Origin: Alphaproteobacteria bacterium
GTDB lineage: Bacteria; Pseudomonadota; Alphaproteobacteria; UBA6615
Length of the DNA stretch: 8,290 nucleotides
Reading direction: 5' to 3'
Assembly (NCBI GenBank): GCA_017643325.1
Contig: JAEPNS010000132.1
Location: forward strand, 1-8,290
Part shown: piece by piece, positions 1 to 6,282 of the stretch
How the letters are laid out: every line of letters starts with the position of its first letter
How positions within the stretch are numbered: the first letter of the stretch is position 1
Program-made: the position numbers and the translations under genes
Notes under the pieces: model-generated
What the model was told of the DNA's origin: nothing
Databases searched by the model: none
Seen by the model: only the letters and a program-made list of their open reading frames with translations

Positions 1-732
1 CTGGACATCATCGGGGCGCTGCCGCGCCTGCGCGCCGTCATCGTCGAGAAGCCGCTGGGCGCGGATACCGCCGAGGCGGAACAGTTCCTCGCCGCCTGCC
101 GGACGCGCAACATCCTGGTGCAGGTCAACCTGCCGCGACGCGCCGACCCGAGCCATCGGGCCCTTGCCGACGGCGGCCTGGCAGACGCGATCGGACCGGT
201 CCAGGGCGCGTTCCTGCTTTACGGCAACGGGCTCGCCAACAATGCGACGCACATGGTCGACCTTGCCCGCATGCTGCTCGGCGAGGTTGCCAGCGTGCAG
301 GTGCCCGCGGGCCTGGAGGGCCGCCGCGAGGGGCCGCTGGCCGACGATACCAACATCCCTTTCGTGTTGCGTCTGGCATCGGGCGTGGCGGTCATGGCCC
401 AGCCGCTGGCCTTCGCGCATTACCGCGAGAATGCTCTCGATATCTGGGGCGAGCGGGGACGGCTCGCCATCCTGCAGGAGGGGCTGCGCATCGCCCGCTT
501 TCCGCGCCGCGACAACCGCGCCATGTCGGGCGAGCGGGAAATCGCGAACGACGCGCCGGACTGGGAAACCAGCAGCATCGGCTCGGCCTTCCGGGCGGTC
601 TACGACGACGCGATCGCCGCCCTGGCTGCGCACCGCGATCCGGCAAGCACGGGCGAGAACGCGCTGGCAACGGCGCGGGTCATCGAGGCCGTGCGTCGCT
701 CGGCAGGAACCGGGGAAACGGTGAACCTGTGA
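1..732 (+). CDS. Gfo/Idh/MocA-family NAD(P)-dependent sugar oxidoreductase, 5' end cut by window
   Basis: The frame is open from the first base and gives 243 residues before the TGA at 730-732. The true start lies outside the window; an internal GTG at 118 would discard the family signature. Visible residues 12-20 read AVIVEKPLG, the Glu-Lys-Pro motif that closes the nucleotide-binding domain in Gfo/Idh/MocA dehydrogenases. Residues 80-87 (NNATHMVD) match the C-terminal-domain segment carrying the conserved active-site histidine (H84), although the aspartate often found four residues earlier is asparagine. Only the end of the Rossmann domain is present, so cofactor choice cannot be judged. 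Known relatives oxidise or reduce sugars or nucleotide sugars using NAD(P)(H). In this operon it probably makes or modifies a sugar precursor. The next gene overlaps by four bases (GTGA). The family is sure; the substrate is unknown. Confidence 0.85.
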   Translation: MDIIGALPRLRAVIVEKPLGADTAEAEQFLAACRTRNILVQVNLPRRADPSHRALADGGLADAIGPVQGAFLLYGNGLANNATHMVDLARMLLGEVASVQVPAGLEGRREGPLADDTNIPFVLRLASGVAVMAQPLAFAHYRENALDIWGERGRLAILQEGLRIARFPRRDNRAMSGEREIANDAPDWETSSIGSAFRAVYDDAIAALAAHRDPASTGENALATARVIEAVRRSAGTGETVNL

Positions 733-1832
733 CCGGACGCCTGCTGATCCACGTCGAAGACCCGGGCGCCGCGAACTGGGTCGTCGCGCTCGTGCCGGCG
801 CTCAAGACGGCGGGGCGCGGCTTCGAAATCGTCTGCGAGGCAGGGGTCAGCGACTACCTGTCGGCGCGCGGTGTGTCGGCGGATATCCTGGCCTCCGACG
901 TTTCTCCCGCTGAACTGCTCGACGAGCGGCAACCGGAAGCGATCCTCGCCGGCACGTCGGAAAACCTTGACAGCCGCGCGCTGGCCCTGATCGACGCAGC
1001 GCGGAAACGTGGCCTCCCGACGGCGGCGTTCGTCGACCAGGGTGGCAACGCGGAGCACCGGTTCCGCGGGCGAACCGACGACCCGCTGGCCCATGCGCCG
1101 GACTGGCTGTTTGTCCCGGACCGGGATTGCGCCGATGCCTTCGAGGGCCTGGGCTTCAAGGGATCGCGGCTGGTCGTCTCGGGCAACCCGCATCTCGACC
1201 GTGCGCGCCAGGTGGCGGGCGAACTCGCGGCGGAAGGCCGCGCCGCCGTCCGCCGCCGCGTCGCACCCGACGCGCCGACCGACCGTCCGCTGGTCGTGTT
1301 CCTTGCCGAGATCGGTTACGTCGTGAATCCCGAGGGACCCGACTGGGAACGGGAGCTGCAGTTCACCGGGCGCGACGGCACGGCACCGCGCGCCGCGCGT
1401 ATCCTGGAAGAAGTGCTCGACGCGCTGAACGGCGTGGACCCGTCTCCCTGGATCGTCTTGCGGTTGCACCCCAAGAACACTGCCGACGAATTCGCAGCCT
1501 ATGCGGGTGAAGTCGACGCTGTCAGTGCCGGCGGCGATCCCCTTGCCCTGCTCTGGGCGGCCGACCTGGTCGTCGGGATGTCGAGTTCCCCGCTGGAAGA
1601 GACCCACGCGATGGGCCGGCCCGCATTGTCCGTCCTGCCGCACCCGGCCGAGCGCAAATGGCTGGCAGGGCTTGCCTCGGGCGCCATTGCCTGCGTCGAG
1701 ACCCGTGACGACCTCCGTCGCATCCTGCCGGGCATGCTGAACCGGATCGACAGCAGACACGAGGTCGCGATCCCGTCGCCCGCTGCACCGCGGATCGTCG
1801 CGGCGCTCGACGACATCCGGGCCGCCGCGTGA
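729..1832 (+). CDS. GT-B-like surface-carbohydrate protein, unclassified (possible glycosyltransferase)
   Basis: This gene encodes 367 residues from a GTG start that overlaps the previous stop codon by four bases. No in-frame alternative start explains the N-terminus better, since residues 3-16 (a beta strand, then EDPGAAN) look like the first strand and loop of a GT-B N-terminal domain. Other visible segments are GTSENLDSRA (75-84), SGNPHLD (151-157), LRLHPKN (244-250) and a GMSSSPLEETHAMGRPALSV block (283-302). The last two resemble the C-terminal nucleotide-sugar-binding half of GT-B glycosyltransferases, UDP-GlcNAc 2-epimerases and CDP-glycerol glycerophosphotransferases, where a serine-rich loop precedes a Glu helix and a G-x-P turn. 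No signal peptide or membrane span is seen, so it is probably cytoplasmic. The fold class is an inference from motif pattern. It could be a transferase, an epimerase or a PseG-like hydrolase, but the PseG N-terminal signature is absent. Confidence 0.6.
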   Translation: MTGRLLIHVEDPGAANWVVALVPALKTAGRGFEIVCEAGVSDYLSARGVSADILASDVSPAELLDERQPEAILAGTSENLDSRALALIDAARKRGLPTAAFVDQGGNAEHRFRGRTDDPLAHAPDWLFVPDRDCADAFEGLGFKGSRLVVSGNPHLDRARQVAGELAAEGRAAVRRRVAPDAPTDRPLVVFLAEIGYVVNPEGPDWERELQFTGRDGTAPRAARILEEVLDALNGVDPSPWIVLRLHPKNTADEFAAYAGEVDAVSAGGDPLALLWAADLVVGMSSSPLEETHAMGRPALSVLPHPAERKWLAGLASGAIACVETRDDLRRILPGMLNRIDSRHEVAIPSPAAPRIVAALDDIRAAA

Positions 1833-2371
1833 CCGCTACACCGACCATCACCTCCGAACGGCTGGTGCTCCGCCCGTTCTCGGAGGAGCACCTGACCGAA
1901 CGCTACGTGGCCTGGCTCAACGATCCCGAGGTCGTGCGCTTTAGCGAGCTCCGCCACCGCGCGCACAGCATGGAAGATTGCGTCCGTCATCTCGCAGCGC
2001 TTCGTGAGTCCGACCACATGTTTTGGGCCATCGAGCTGAGGGCCGCCCCGCACACGCACATCGGGAACGCCTCGGCCTATTTCGACCTGCCCAACCGGGT
2101 TGCCGAAGTCTCCATTCTTCTGGGTGACCGTGCCATGCGCGGGAAGGCGCTCGGCAGCGAAGCCTGGTGCACGGTCGTCGACTATCTCGCAACCTCGGAC
2201 GACGTGCGCATGGTCGAGGCCGGCACGATGTCGACGAACACGGCAATGTTGAAACTTTTCGAACGAAGCGGAATGGAAATCACCGGCCGCCAGCCCGGCC
2301 GGTTTCTGCTCGACGGCTGCCCCGTCGATCTTGTCACCGCACGCCGCCTCGCGGACGGGGTGCGTCCATGA
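1829..2371 (+). CDS. GNAT-family N-acetyltransferase (RimJ/RimL-like), probably acting on an amino sugar
   Basis: This gene encodes 180 residues from a GTG start in a four-base GTGA overlap. The start fits the family because TITSERLVLRPF (residues 6-17) is the usual first strand of RimJ/RimL-type GNAT proteins. Residues 92-100 form the central strand (AEVSILLGD), followed by the acetyl-CoA pyrophosphate loop R104-G-K-A-L-G109. In that loop alanine replaces the middle glycine of the usual RGxGxG/A pattern. Residues 137-150 (NTAMLKLFERSGME) match the typical C-terminal N-x-x-x-x-x-x-F-E-x-x-G-F/M segment. The length is normal for a single GNAT domain. Sugar-cluster members such as PseH N-acetylate UDP-linked amino sugars. 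Here the product could be the N-acetyl group that the downstream amidotransferases convert to acetamidino; that link is inferred from context. The family is firm and the substrate is not. Confidence 0.85.
   Translation: MTATPTITSERLVLRPFSEEHLTERYVAWLNDPEVVRFSELRHRAHSMEDCVRHLAALRESDHMFWAIELRAAPHTHIGNASAYFDLPNRVAEVSILLGDRAMRGKALGSEAWCTVVDYLATSDDVRMVEAGTMSTNTAMLKLFERSGMEITGRQPGRFLLDGCPVDLVTARRLADGVRP
2357..2360 (+). promoter_or_regulatory. Weak Shine-Dalgarno-like GGGG before the first amidotransferase
   Basis: GGGG lies seven bases before the ATG at 2368. Together with the ATGA overlap it supports this start over in-frame upstream start codons. The site is weak in a GC-rich background, so translational coupling probably contributes. 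Confidence 0.3.
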
Positions 2372-3489
2372 AGTACTGCAAGGTGTGCATCGAGCCAAAC
2401 ACGCGTCCCGACGCGGATTTCGATGAAACGGGCATCTGCATGCCGTGCCGTTACGCCGCCGAGGCGTCCGCGATCGACTGGGACGCGCGCCGCCGCGAAC
2501 TCGAAGAGATCGCAGAGTGGGCAAAATCGACGAACGTGTCCGGCTACGACTGCATCATCCCGGTCAGCGGCGGCAAGGACAGCCATCGGCAGGCGCTTTA
2601 CTGCCGCGACGAGCTCGACCTGAAGCCATTGCTGGTTTCCTGCGCCTACCCGCCGGAGGAACAGACCGACCGGGGCGCGGCGAACATCGCGAACCTCATC
2701 GACCTCGGTTTCGACTGCATCTATGTGAGTCCGGGCCCGGAGACCTGGCGCCGCGCGATGCGGGTCGGGTTCACCCGGTTCGGGAACATCTACAAGTCGA
2801 CCGAGCTGCCGCTGTATGCGGCGACGCCCAAGGTCGCCATCGCCTACCATATCCCGCTCGTGGTCTACGGAGAGAACCCGGCGATCTCCTGGGGCGGTGC
2901 CGGCGGCTCGCTCGACGGCGATGCCAACCGGCTGAAGTACTCGAACACGCTGTCCGGCGGTGACATGTCCTGGCTGCTCGACGCCGCCTTCGATCCCGAC
3001 GATCTCTACTGGTACACCTACCCGTCCGACGAGGACATCGACCGGGCCCGCCTTCGGCTGATCTACCTCGGTTACTACATGGACGACTTCAACGACTTCG
3101 TGAACGGGCCGGTCTCGGTCGCCGCGGGCCTGACCTGCCGCGAAGGGGCTGACGCGGACCCCGAGCAGACGGGCAACCTCGAGGTGTTCGACGCGCTCGA
3201 CTGCGATTTCCTGTCGGCCAACCAGATGATCAAGCGGATGAAGTTCGGGTTCGGCAAGGTCTCCGAACAGTGTTCGATGGCAGTCCGGTGGGGCCGGATG
3301 GACCGCGCCGAGGCGGTGGACAAGACAACCCGGTACGACGGCCGCTGCGCACCGCGCTTCATCCGGGCGTTCTGCGAGTTCACGGGTCTCACCGAGGACG
3401 AGTTCTGGGACGTGGCCGAGAGTTACCGCAATCCCGACATCTGGGAGCGCGACGGAAACGAATGGAAGCTGAAGCAACCACCCGAATGA
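2368..3489 (+). CDS. N-acetyl sugar amidotransferase (WbpG/PseA type), PP-loop ATP-dependent ligase
   Basis: This gene encodes 373 residues. The ATG at 2368 overlaps the acetyltransferase stop (ATGA) and gives the family N-terminus MKYCKVCIEPNTRP, although the frame stays open upstream to 2167. Two Cys-x-x-Cys pairs (C4/C7 and C24/C27) suggest a small zinc-binding knuckle. Residues 67-72 are SGGKDS, the intact PP-loop of ATP pyrophosphatases that adenylate a carbonyl before amine attack. Further segments typical of the family are GNIYKSTELPL (about 144-154) and NTLSGGDMSW. Known relatives (P. aeruginosa WbpG, Campylobacter PseA) use ammonia to convert a sugar N-acetyl group into acetamidino, and WbpG works with a dedicated HisH/HisF pair. 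Such a pair follows immediately here. The protein is soluble, with no membrane segment. The family assignment is strong; the sugar substrate is unknown. Confidence 0.93.
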   Translation: MKYCKVCIEPNTRPDADFDETGICMPCRYAAEASAIDWDARRRELEEIAEWAKSTNVSGYDCIIPVSGGKDSHRQALYCRDELDLKPLLVSCAYPPEEQTDRGAANIANLIDLGFDCIYVSPGPETWRRAMRVGFTRFGNIYKSTELPLYAATPKVAIAYHIPLVVYGENPAISWGGAGGSLDGDANRLKYSNTLSGGDMSWLLDAAFDPDDLYWYTYPSDEDIDRARLRLIYLGYYMDDFNDFVNGPVSVAAGLTCREGADADPEQTGNLEVFDALDCDFLSANQMIKRMKFGFGKVSEQCSMAVRWGRMDRAEAVDKTTRYDGRCAPRFIRAFCEFTGLTEDEFWDVAESYRNPDIWERDGNEWKLKQPPE

Positions 3490-4121
3490 GCGCCCCCGTC
3501 GTCATTGTCGACTATGGCATGGGCAACATCGCGTCCGTGCGCAATGCCCTGGCGGCGCTGGGCGTCCCGGCCTCGCTCTCGTCGGATCGCATGGACCTTG
3601 CGGCGGCAGAGGCCATCGTGCTGCCAGGCGTCGGCGCCTTCGGCGAGGCCATGGCCAACCTGCACAGCCTCGATCTCGTCGGCCCGCTGACCGAACAGGT
3701 GGTTGGCAATGCCAAGCCGTTCCTGGGAATCTGTCTCGGCATGCAGCTGATCGCGGAGCGTTCCGAGGAGCAGGGCGACCACGAAGGGCTCGGCTGGATC
3801 CCGGGCGCCGTCGTTCCGATCCCGCCGCGCGACGGTTTCGCGGTCCCGCATGTCGGCTGGAGCGAACTGGCCTTCGGGCCGGACGATCCCGCGTTCGCGC
3901 GCCTCGACCGGGAGTCCTGCTTCTACTTCGACCACTCGTTCACCCTGCGGACCGAGTCCGGACTGGTCCGCGCGACAGCGGACTACGGGGTCCCGCTGAC
4001 GGCGGTCGTCGGTCGCGCAAACATCATCGCGACCCAGTTCCATCCCGAGAAAAGCCAGCGATCCGGACTGAAGTTCCTGCGCAACTTCACCAACAGATTC
4101 GCGGCACGCCAGGCCGCCTGA
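3486..4121 (+). CDS. hisH: HisH-type glutamine amidotransferase subunit, supplying ammonia for sugar amidination
   Basis: This gene encodes 211 residues, slightly longer than E. coli HisH (about 196). The ATG at 3486 sits in an ATGA overlap and places the HisH opening (VVIVDYGMGNI, residues 5-15) at the N-terminus, although the frame is open further upstream. It is a class I glutaminase: PGVGAF (47-52) is the oxyanion-strand segment, GICLGMQ (81-87) carries the nucleophile C83, and FHPEKS (185-190) supplies H186 and E188 of the triad. PHVGW (121-125) is also typical. K189 corresponds to the HisH lysine that pairs with an aspartate of HisF in the Thermotoga complex, and that aspartate is present in the next gene. 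The enzyme should hydrolyse glutamine and pass ammonia to HisF. No other histidine gene is nearby and both neighbours serve sugar amidination, so this is probably the accessory HisH2-like copy rather than the histidine-pathway enzyme. Confidence 0.93.
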   Translation: MSAPVVIVDYGMGNIASVRNALAALGVPASLSSDRMDLAAAEAIVLPGVGAFGEAMANLHSLDLVGPLTEQVVGNAKPFLGICLGMQLIAERSEEQGDHEGLGWIPGAVVPIPPRDGFAVPHVGWSELAFGPDDPAFARLDRESCFYFDHSFTLRTESGLVRATADYGVPLTAVVGRANIIATQFHPEKSQRSGLKFLRNFTNRFAARQAA

Positions 4122-4996
4122 TGAGCACCAAGCGGCGCATCATCGCAAGCCTCGTCCTGCGCGACGGCATCGTCGTACAGTCGATCGGCTTCGAGCGCTT
4201 CCTGCCGGTAGGTCGCGCCGACATCGCCGCGCGCTTCCTCGACGACTGGGGTGTGGACGAGATCGTCCTGCTCGACATCCGCGCCAGCGCCGAGGCGCGA
4301 CGGATCGATCTGGCCACCGTGGAGGCGGTCGCAGCATCCTGCCGGGTGCCCTTGACGGTCGGAGGAGGCATCCGGTCGGTCGAGGACGTACGCGACCTGA
4401 TCCGCGCCGGAGCCGACAAGGTCTCGCTCAACAGGGCCGCGCTCGAAACGCCCGAGCTGATCGGCGCCGCTGCCGAGCAGTTCGGCGTCCAGTGCATCGT
4501 CGCCTCGATCGACGTGCGGCGTCTGGCGAACGGGAAGGCGCATGTCTTTGCCGACGGCGCACGGCGGGACACCGGCCTCGACGCCGCCGACTTCGCGCGC
4601 AGCTGCGCCACCGCCGGAGCAGGCGAGATCCTGTTGAACGCGGCCGACCGTGACGGTCTGCGGAACGGATACGACCTCGACCTGGTCGAGGCGGTCGCGA
4701 ACGCCGTCAACATCCCGGTCATCGCACTCGGGGGCGCGGGGCAGCCAAGTCACTTCGTCGACCTGCTGTCCTCGACCGGTGCTTCGGCCGCGGCGGCGGC
4801 CAACATGCTCCACTACAGCGAGCATTCCGTGGCCGCGATCAAGTCCGTGCTGCGCAACGCCGGGCTGGACATCCGGCTCGACAGCCGATCGGACTACCGC
4901 CATGTCCCGTTCCTCGCCGACGGTCGTCTCGACCGGCGCCCGGAGGCGGAACTGGCAGACGAGATTTTCGAGTACATCCCCAAAGAGATCATATGA
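4121..4996 (+). CDS. hisF: HisF-like ammonia-channel protein of acetamidino sugar modification (AglZ/HisF2 type)
   Basis: This gene encodes 291 residues. Its ATG shares one base with the hisH stop (TGATG). It is a (beta/alpha)8 barrel with the HisF landmarks: LDIRAS (51-56), GGGIRS (81-86), ADKVSLN (98-104), SIDV (129-132), GAGEILLN (166-173), ADRDG (175-179) and GGAG (204-207). In true HisF the first strand carries catalytic Asp11. Here the segment is IIASLVL, with V12 at that position, while the second catalytic aspartate is kept (D131). Residues equivalent to the Thermotoga ammonia gate Arg5, Glu46, Lys99 and Glu167 are all present (R6, E47, K100, E169). Several phosphate-site residues differ, for example R105 for Thr104. 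This fits a protein that guides ammonia but does not cyclise PRFAR. Residues from about 252 to 291 form a C-terminal extension beyond the usual barrel of about 253 residues. Confidence 0.92.
   Translation: MSTKRRIIASLVLRDGIVVQSIGFERFLPVGRADIAARFLDDWGVDEIVLLDIRASAEARRIDLATVEAVAASCRVPLTVGGGIRSVEDVRDLIRAGADKVSLNRAALETPELIGAAAEQFGVQCIVASIDVRRLANGKAHVFADGARRDTGLDAADFARSCATAGAGEILLNAADRDGLRNGYDLDLVEAVANAVNIPVIALGGAGQPSHFVDLLSSTGASAAAAANMLHYSEHSVAAIKSVLRNAGLDIRLDSRSDYRHVPFLADGRLDRRPEAELADEIFEYIPKEII
4982..4988 (+). promoter_or_regulatory. Shine-Dalgarno-like AAAGAGA before the second amidotransferase
   Basis: A purine run, AAAGAGA, ends four bases before the ATG at 4993. It stands out from the surrounding GC-rich DNA and supports that start, which also lies in an ATGA overlap. 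Confidence 0.4.
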
Positions 4997-6282
4997 AGTA
5001 CTGCGTACGGTGCCTGTATCCCGCCAACCACCCGCTGCACCTCACCTTCGACGAGGACGGCGTTTGCAGTGGCTGCCGGGTGCACGAGGAAAAGGACGAG
5101 CTCGACTGGACGGCCCGCGCCGACATGCTCGAGACGATTCTTGCCCGCTACCGTGGCAAAGCGCCGGGCAAGTTCGACTGCGTGGTGCCGGTCAGCGGCG
5201 CGCGGGACTCCTTCTTTATACTGGACCTTCTGGTCCGGCGGTTCGGCATGAACCCGCTGCTTGTGAACTACAACCGCCAGCACAACACGCCGCGGGGCAT
5301 CCGCAACCTGGCCTATCTTCGCACCTGGTTCGACGGCGACTTCATGCAGCATGTGGTCTCGCCGCGCCGGGTGCAGGCGATAACCCGCGAGACGATCCAC
5401 CGGATCGGTTCCATGTACTGGCACGTGCTTGCCGGGCAGACCGTGTTCCCGGTCCAGGTCGCGACGCGGTTCAAGATTCCCCTGATCATCTGGGGCGCGC
5501 ACCAGGGCATCGACCAGGTCGGCATGTTCTCGCACACAGATGAGGTCGAGATGACCCGAAAGTATCGATGCGATCACGACCTGATGGGGATCGAGGCCGA
5601 GGATCTTGTCGACGGGGTCGAGGGTCTCACCGAGTCCGATATGGTGCCGTACATGTACCCGCACGATCGGGAGATTTCCCGGATCGGCGTGCGCGGCATC
5701 TATCTCAACAACTACGTGCGCTGGGACACCAAGGCCCAGCACGAGGACATGCTCGCGAAGTATGACTACGAGACGGCGGAGCTGCCGCGCACCTTTGACA
5801 CCTGCAACGACGTCGACTGCCAGCACCATTCGGGCCTGCACGACTGGGTCAAGTTCGTGAAATGGGGATACGGCCGTGCGAGCGATCATGCCAGCCGTGA
5901 AATCCGGCTGCGCCGCATGACCCGCGAGCAGGGGATCGAGATGGTTGCCCGCTATCAGGATGTGGCGCCGCCGGACAAGGACGCTTTTCTCGAATGGGTG
6001 GGCCTGTCCGGGTCTGATTTCGATGCTGCCATCGACCGGTTCCGCGACCCGCGCATCTGGGAAAACGACCACGGCTCCTGGACGCTGCGGGATTCGGTCC
6101 TGAACCACCGCGACGACCCTGGCGTTGATGCGGCGCGCCTGCCCCAGGCCGAGCCGTGGCAGGATTTCCCGGAAACGCCAAGCAAGGACCCGGACGCAGC
6201 GGAACAGGAATATGTCCTGATGGCACGGGGCTATTCGGACAACCACCGGGTTCGGCCACCCTGGCCGGCGCGCGCATCATGA
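4993..6282 (+). CDS. Second N-acetyl sugar amidotransferase paralogue with altered PP-loop and C-terminal tail
   Basis: This gene encodes 429 residues from an ATG overlapping the hisF stop (ATGA). It has the same plan as the gene at 2368: MKYCVRC at the N-terminus, Cys pairs C4/C7 and C25/C28, a short FDEDGVC segment, and a PP-loop region at about 62-73. The loop reads SGARDS (68-73) where the first paralogue has SGGKDS, so a glycine is replaced by alanine and the lysine by arginine. Downstream segments IPLIIWG, the Y-P-x-D-x-x-I block and WVKFVKWGYGRASDHAS align well with amidotransferase family patterns. The shared region ends near WTLRDS (363-368). A tail of 61 residues follows, rich in Pro, Asp and Arg, and is missing from the first paralogue. 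It probably modifies a second position or a second sugar using the same HisH/HisF ammonia, but a reduced-activity or partner role is possible. The family is firm; activity is uncertain. Confidence 0.88.
   Translation: MKYCVRCLYPANHPLHLTFDEDGVCSGCRVHEEKDELDWTARADMLETILARYRGKAPGKFDCVVPVSGARDSFFILDLLVRRFGMNPLLVNYNRQHNTPRGIRNLAYLRTWFDGDFMQHVVSPRRVQAITRETIHRIGSMYWHVLAGQTVFPVQVATRFKIPLIIWGAHQGIDQVGMFSHTDEVEMTRKYRCDHDLMGIEAEDLVDGVEGLTESDMVPYMYPHDREISRIGVRGIYLNNYVRWDTKAQHEDMLAKYDYETAELPRTFDTCNDVDCQHHSGLHDWVKFVKWGYGRASDHASREIRLRRMTREQGIEMVARYQDVAPPDKDAFLEWVGLSGSDFDAAIDRFRDPRIWENDHGSWTLRDSVLNHRDDPGVDAARLPQAEPWQDFPETPSKDPDAAEQEYVLMARGYSDNHRVRPPWPARAS

Noticed and set aside
1..732. First gene as a pseudogene because it lacks an ATG
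   Set aside because: The frame is open from base 1 and shows the family Glu-Lys-Pro motif near the window edge, so it is cut by the window rather than broken.
600..1760. Long open frame on the minus strand (386 codons)
   Set aside because: It lies wholly opposite two well-supported + strand genes, has a low-complexity Arg/Gly/Val-rich product without a family motif, and is expected from the strong third-position GC bias.
2282..2303. 7-bp inverted repeat ACCGGCC/GGCCGGT near the end of the acetyltransferase gene
   Set aside because: It is within coding sequence with only a short TTT after it; a terminator here would break a tightly overlapping operon.
2182..3477. Minus-strand open frame of 431 codons opposite the first amidotransferase
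   Set aside because: It mirrors the conserved amidotransferase, and no recognisable domain or plausible start context was seen.
3486..4996. hisH and hisF as part of a histidine biosynthesis operon
   Set aside because: There is no hisA, hisB, hisI or other his gene; both neighbours are sugar amidotransferases and HisF lacks one catalytic aspartate.
4894..6246. Minus-strand open frame of 450 codons opposite the second amidotransferase
   Set aside because: It is a composition-driven shadow: the + strand frame carries the Cys pairs, PP-loop and overlapping start, while the minus frame has none of these.
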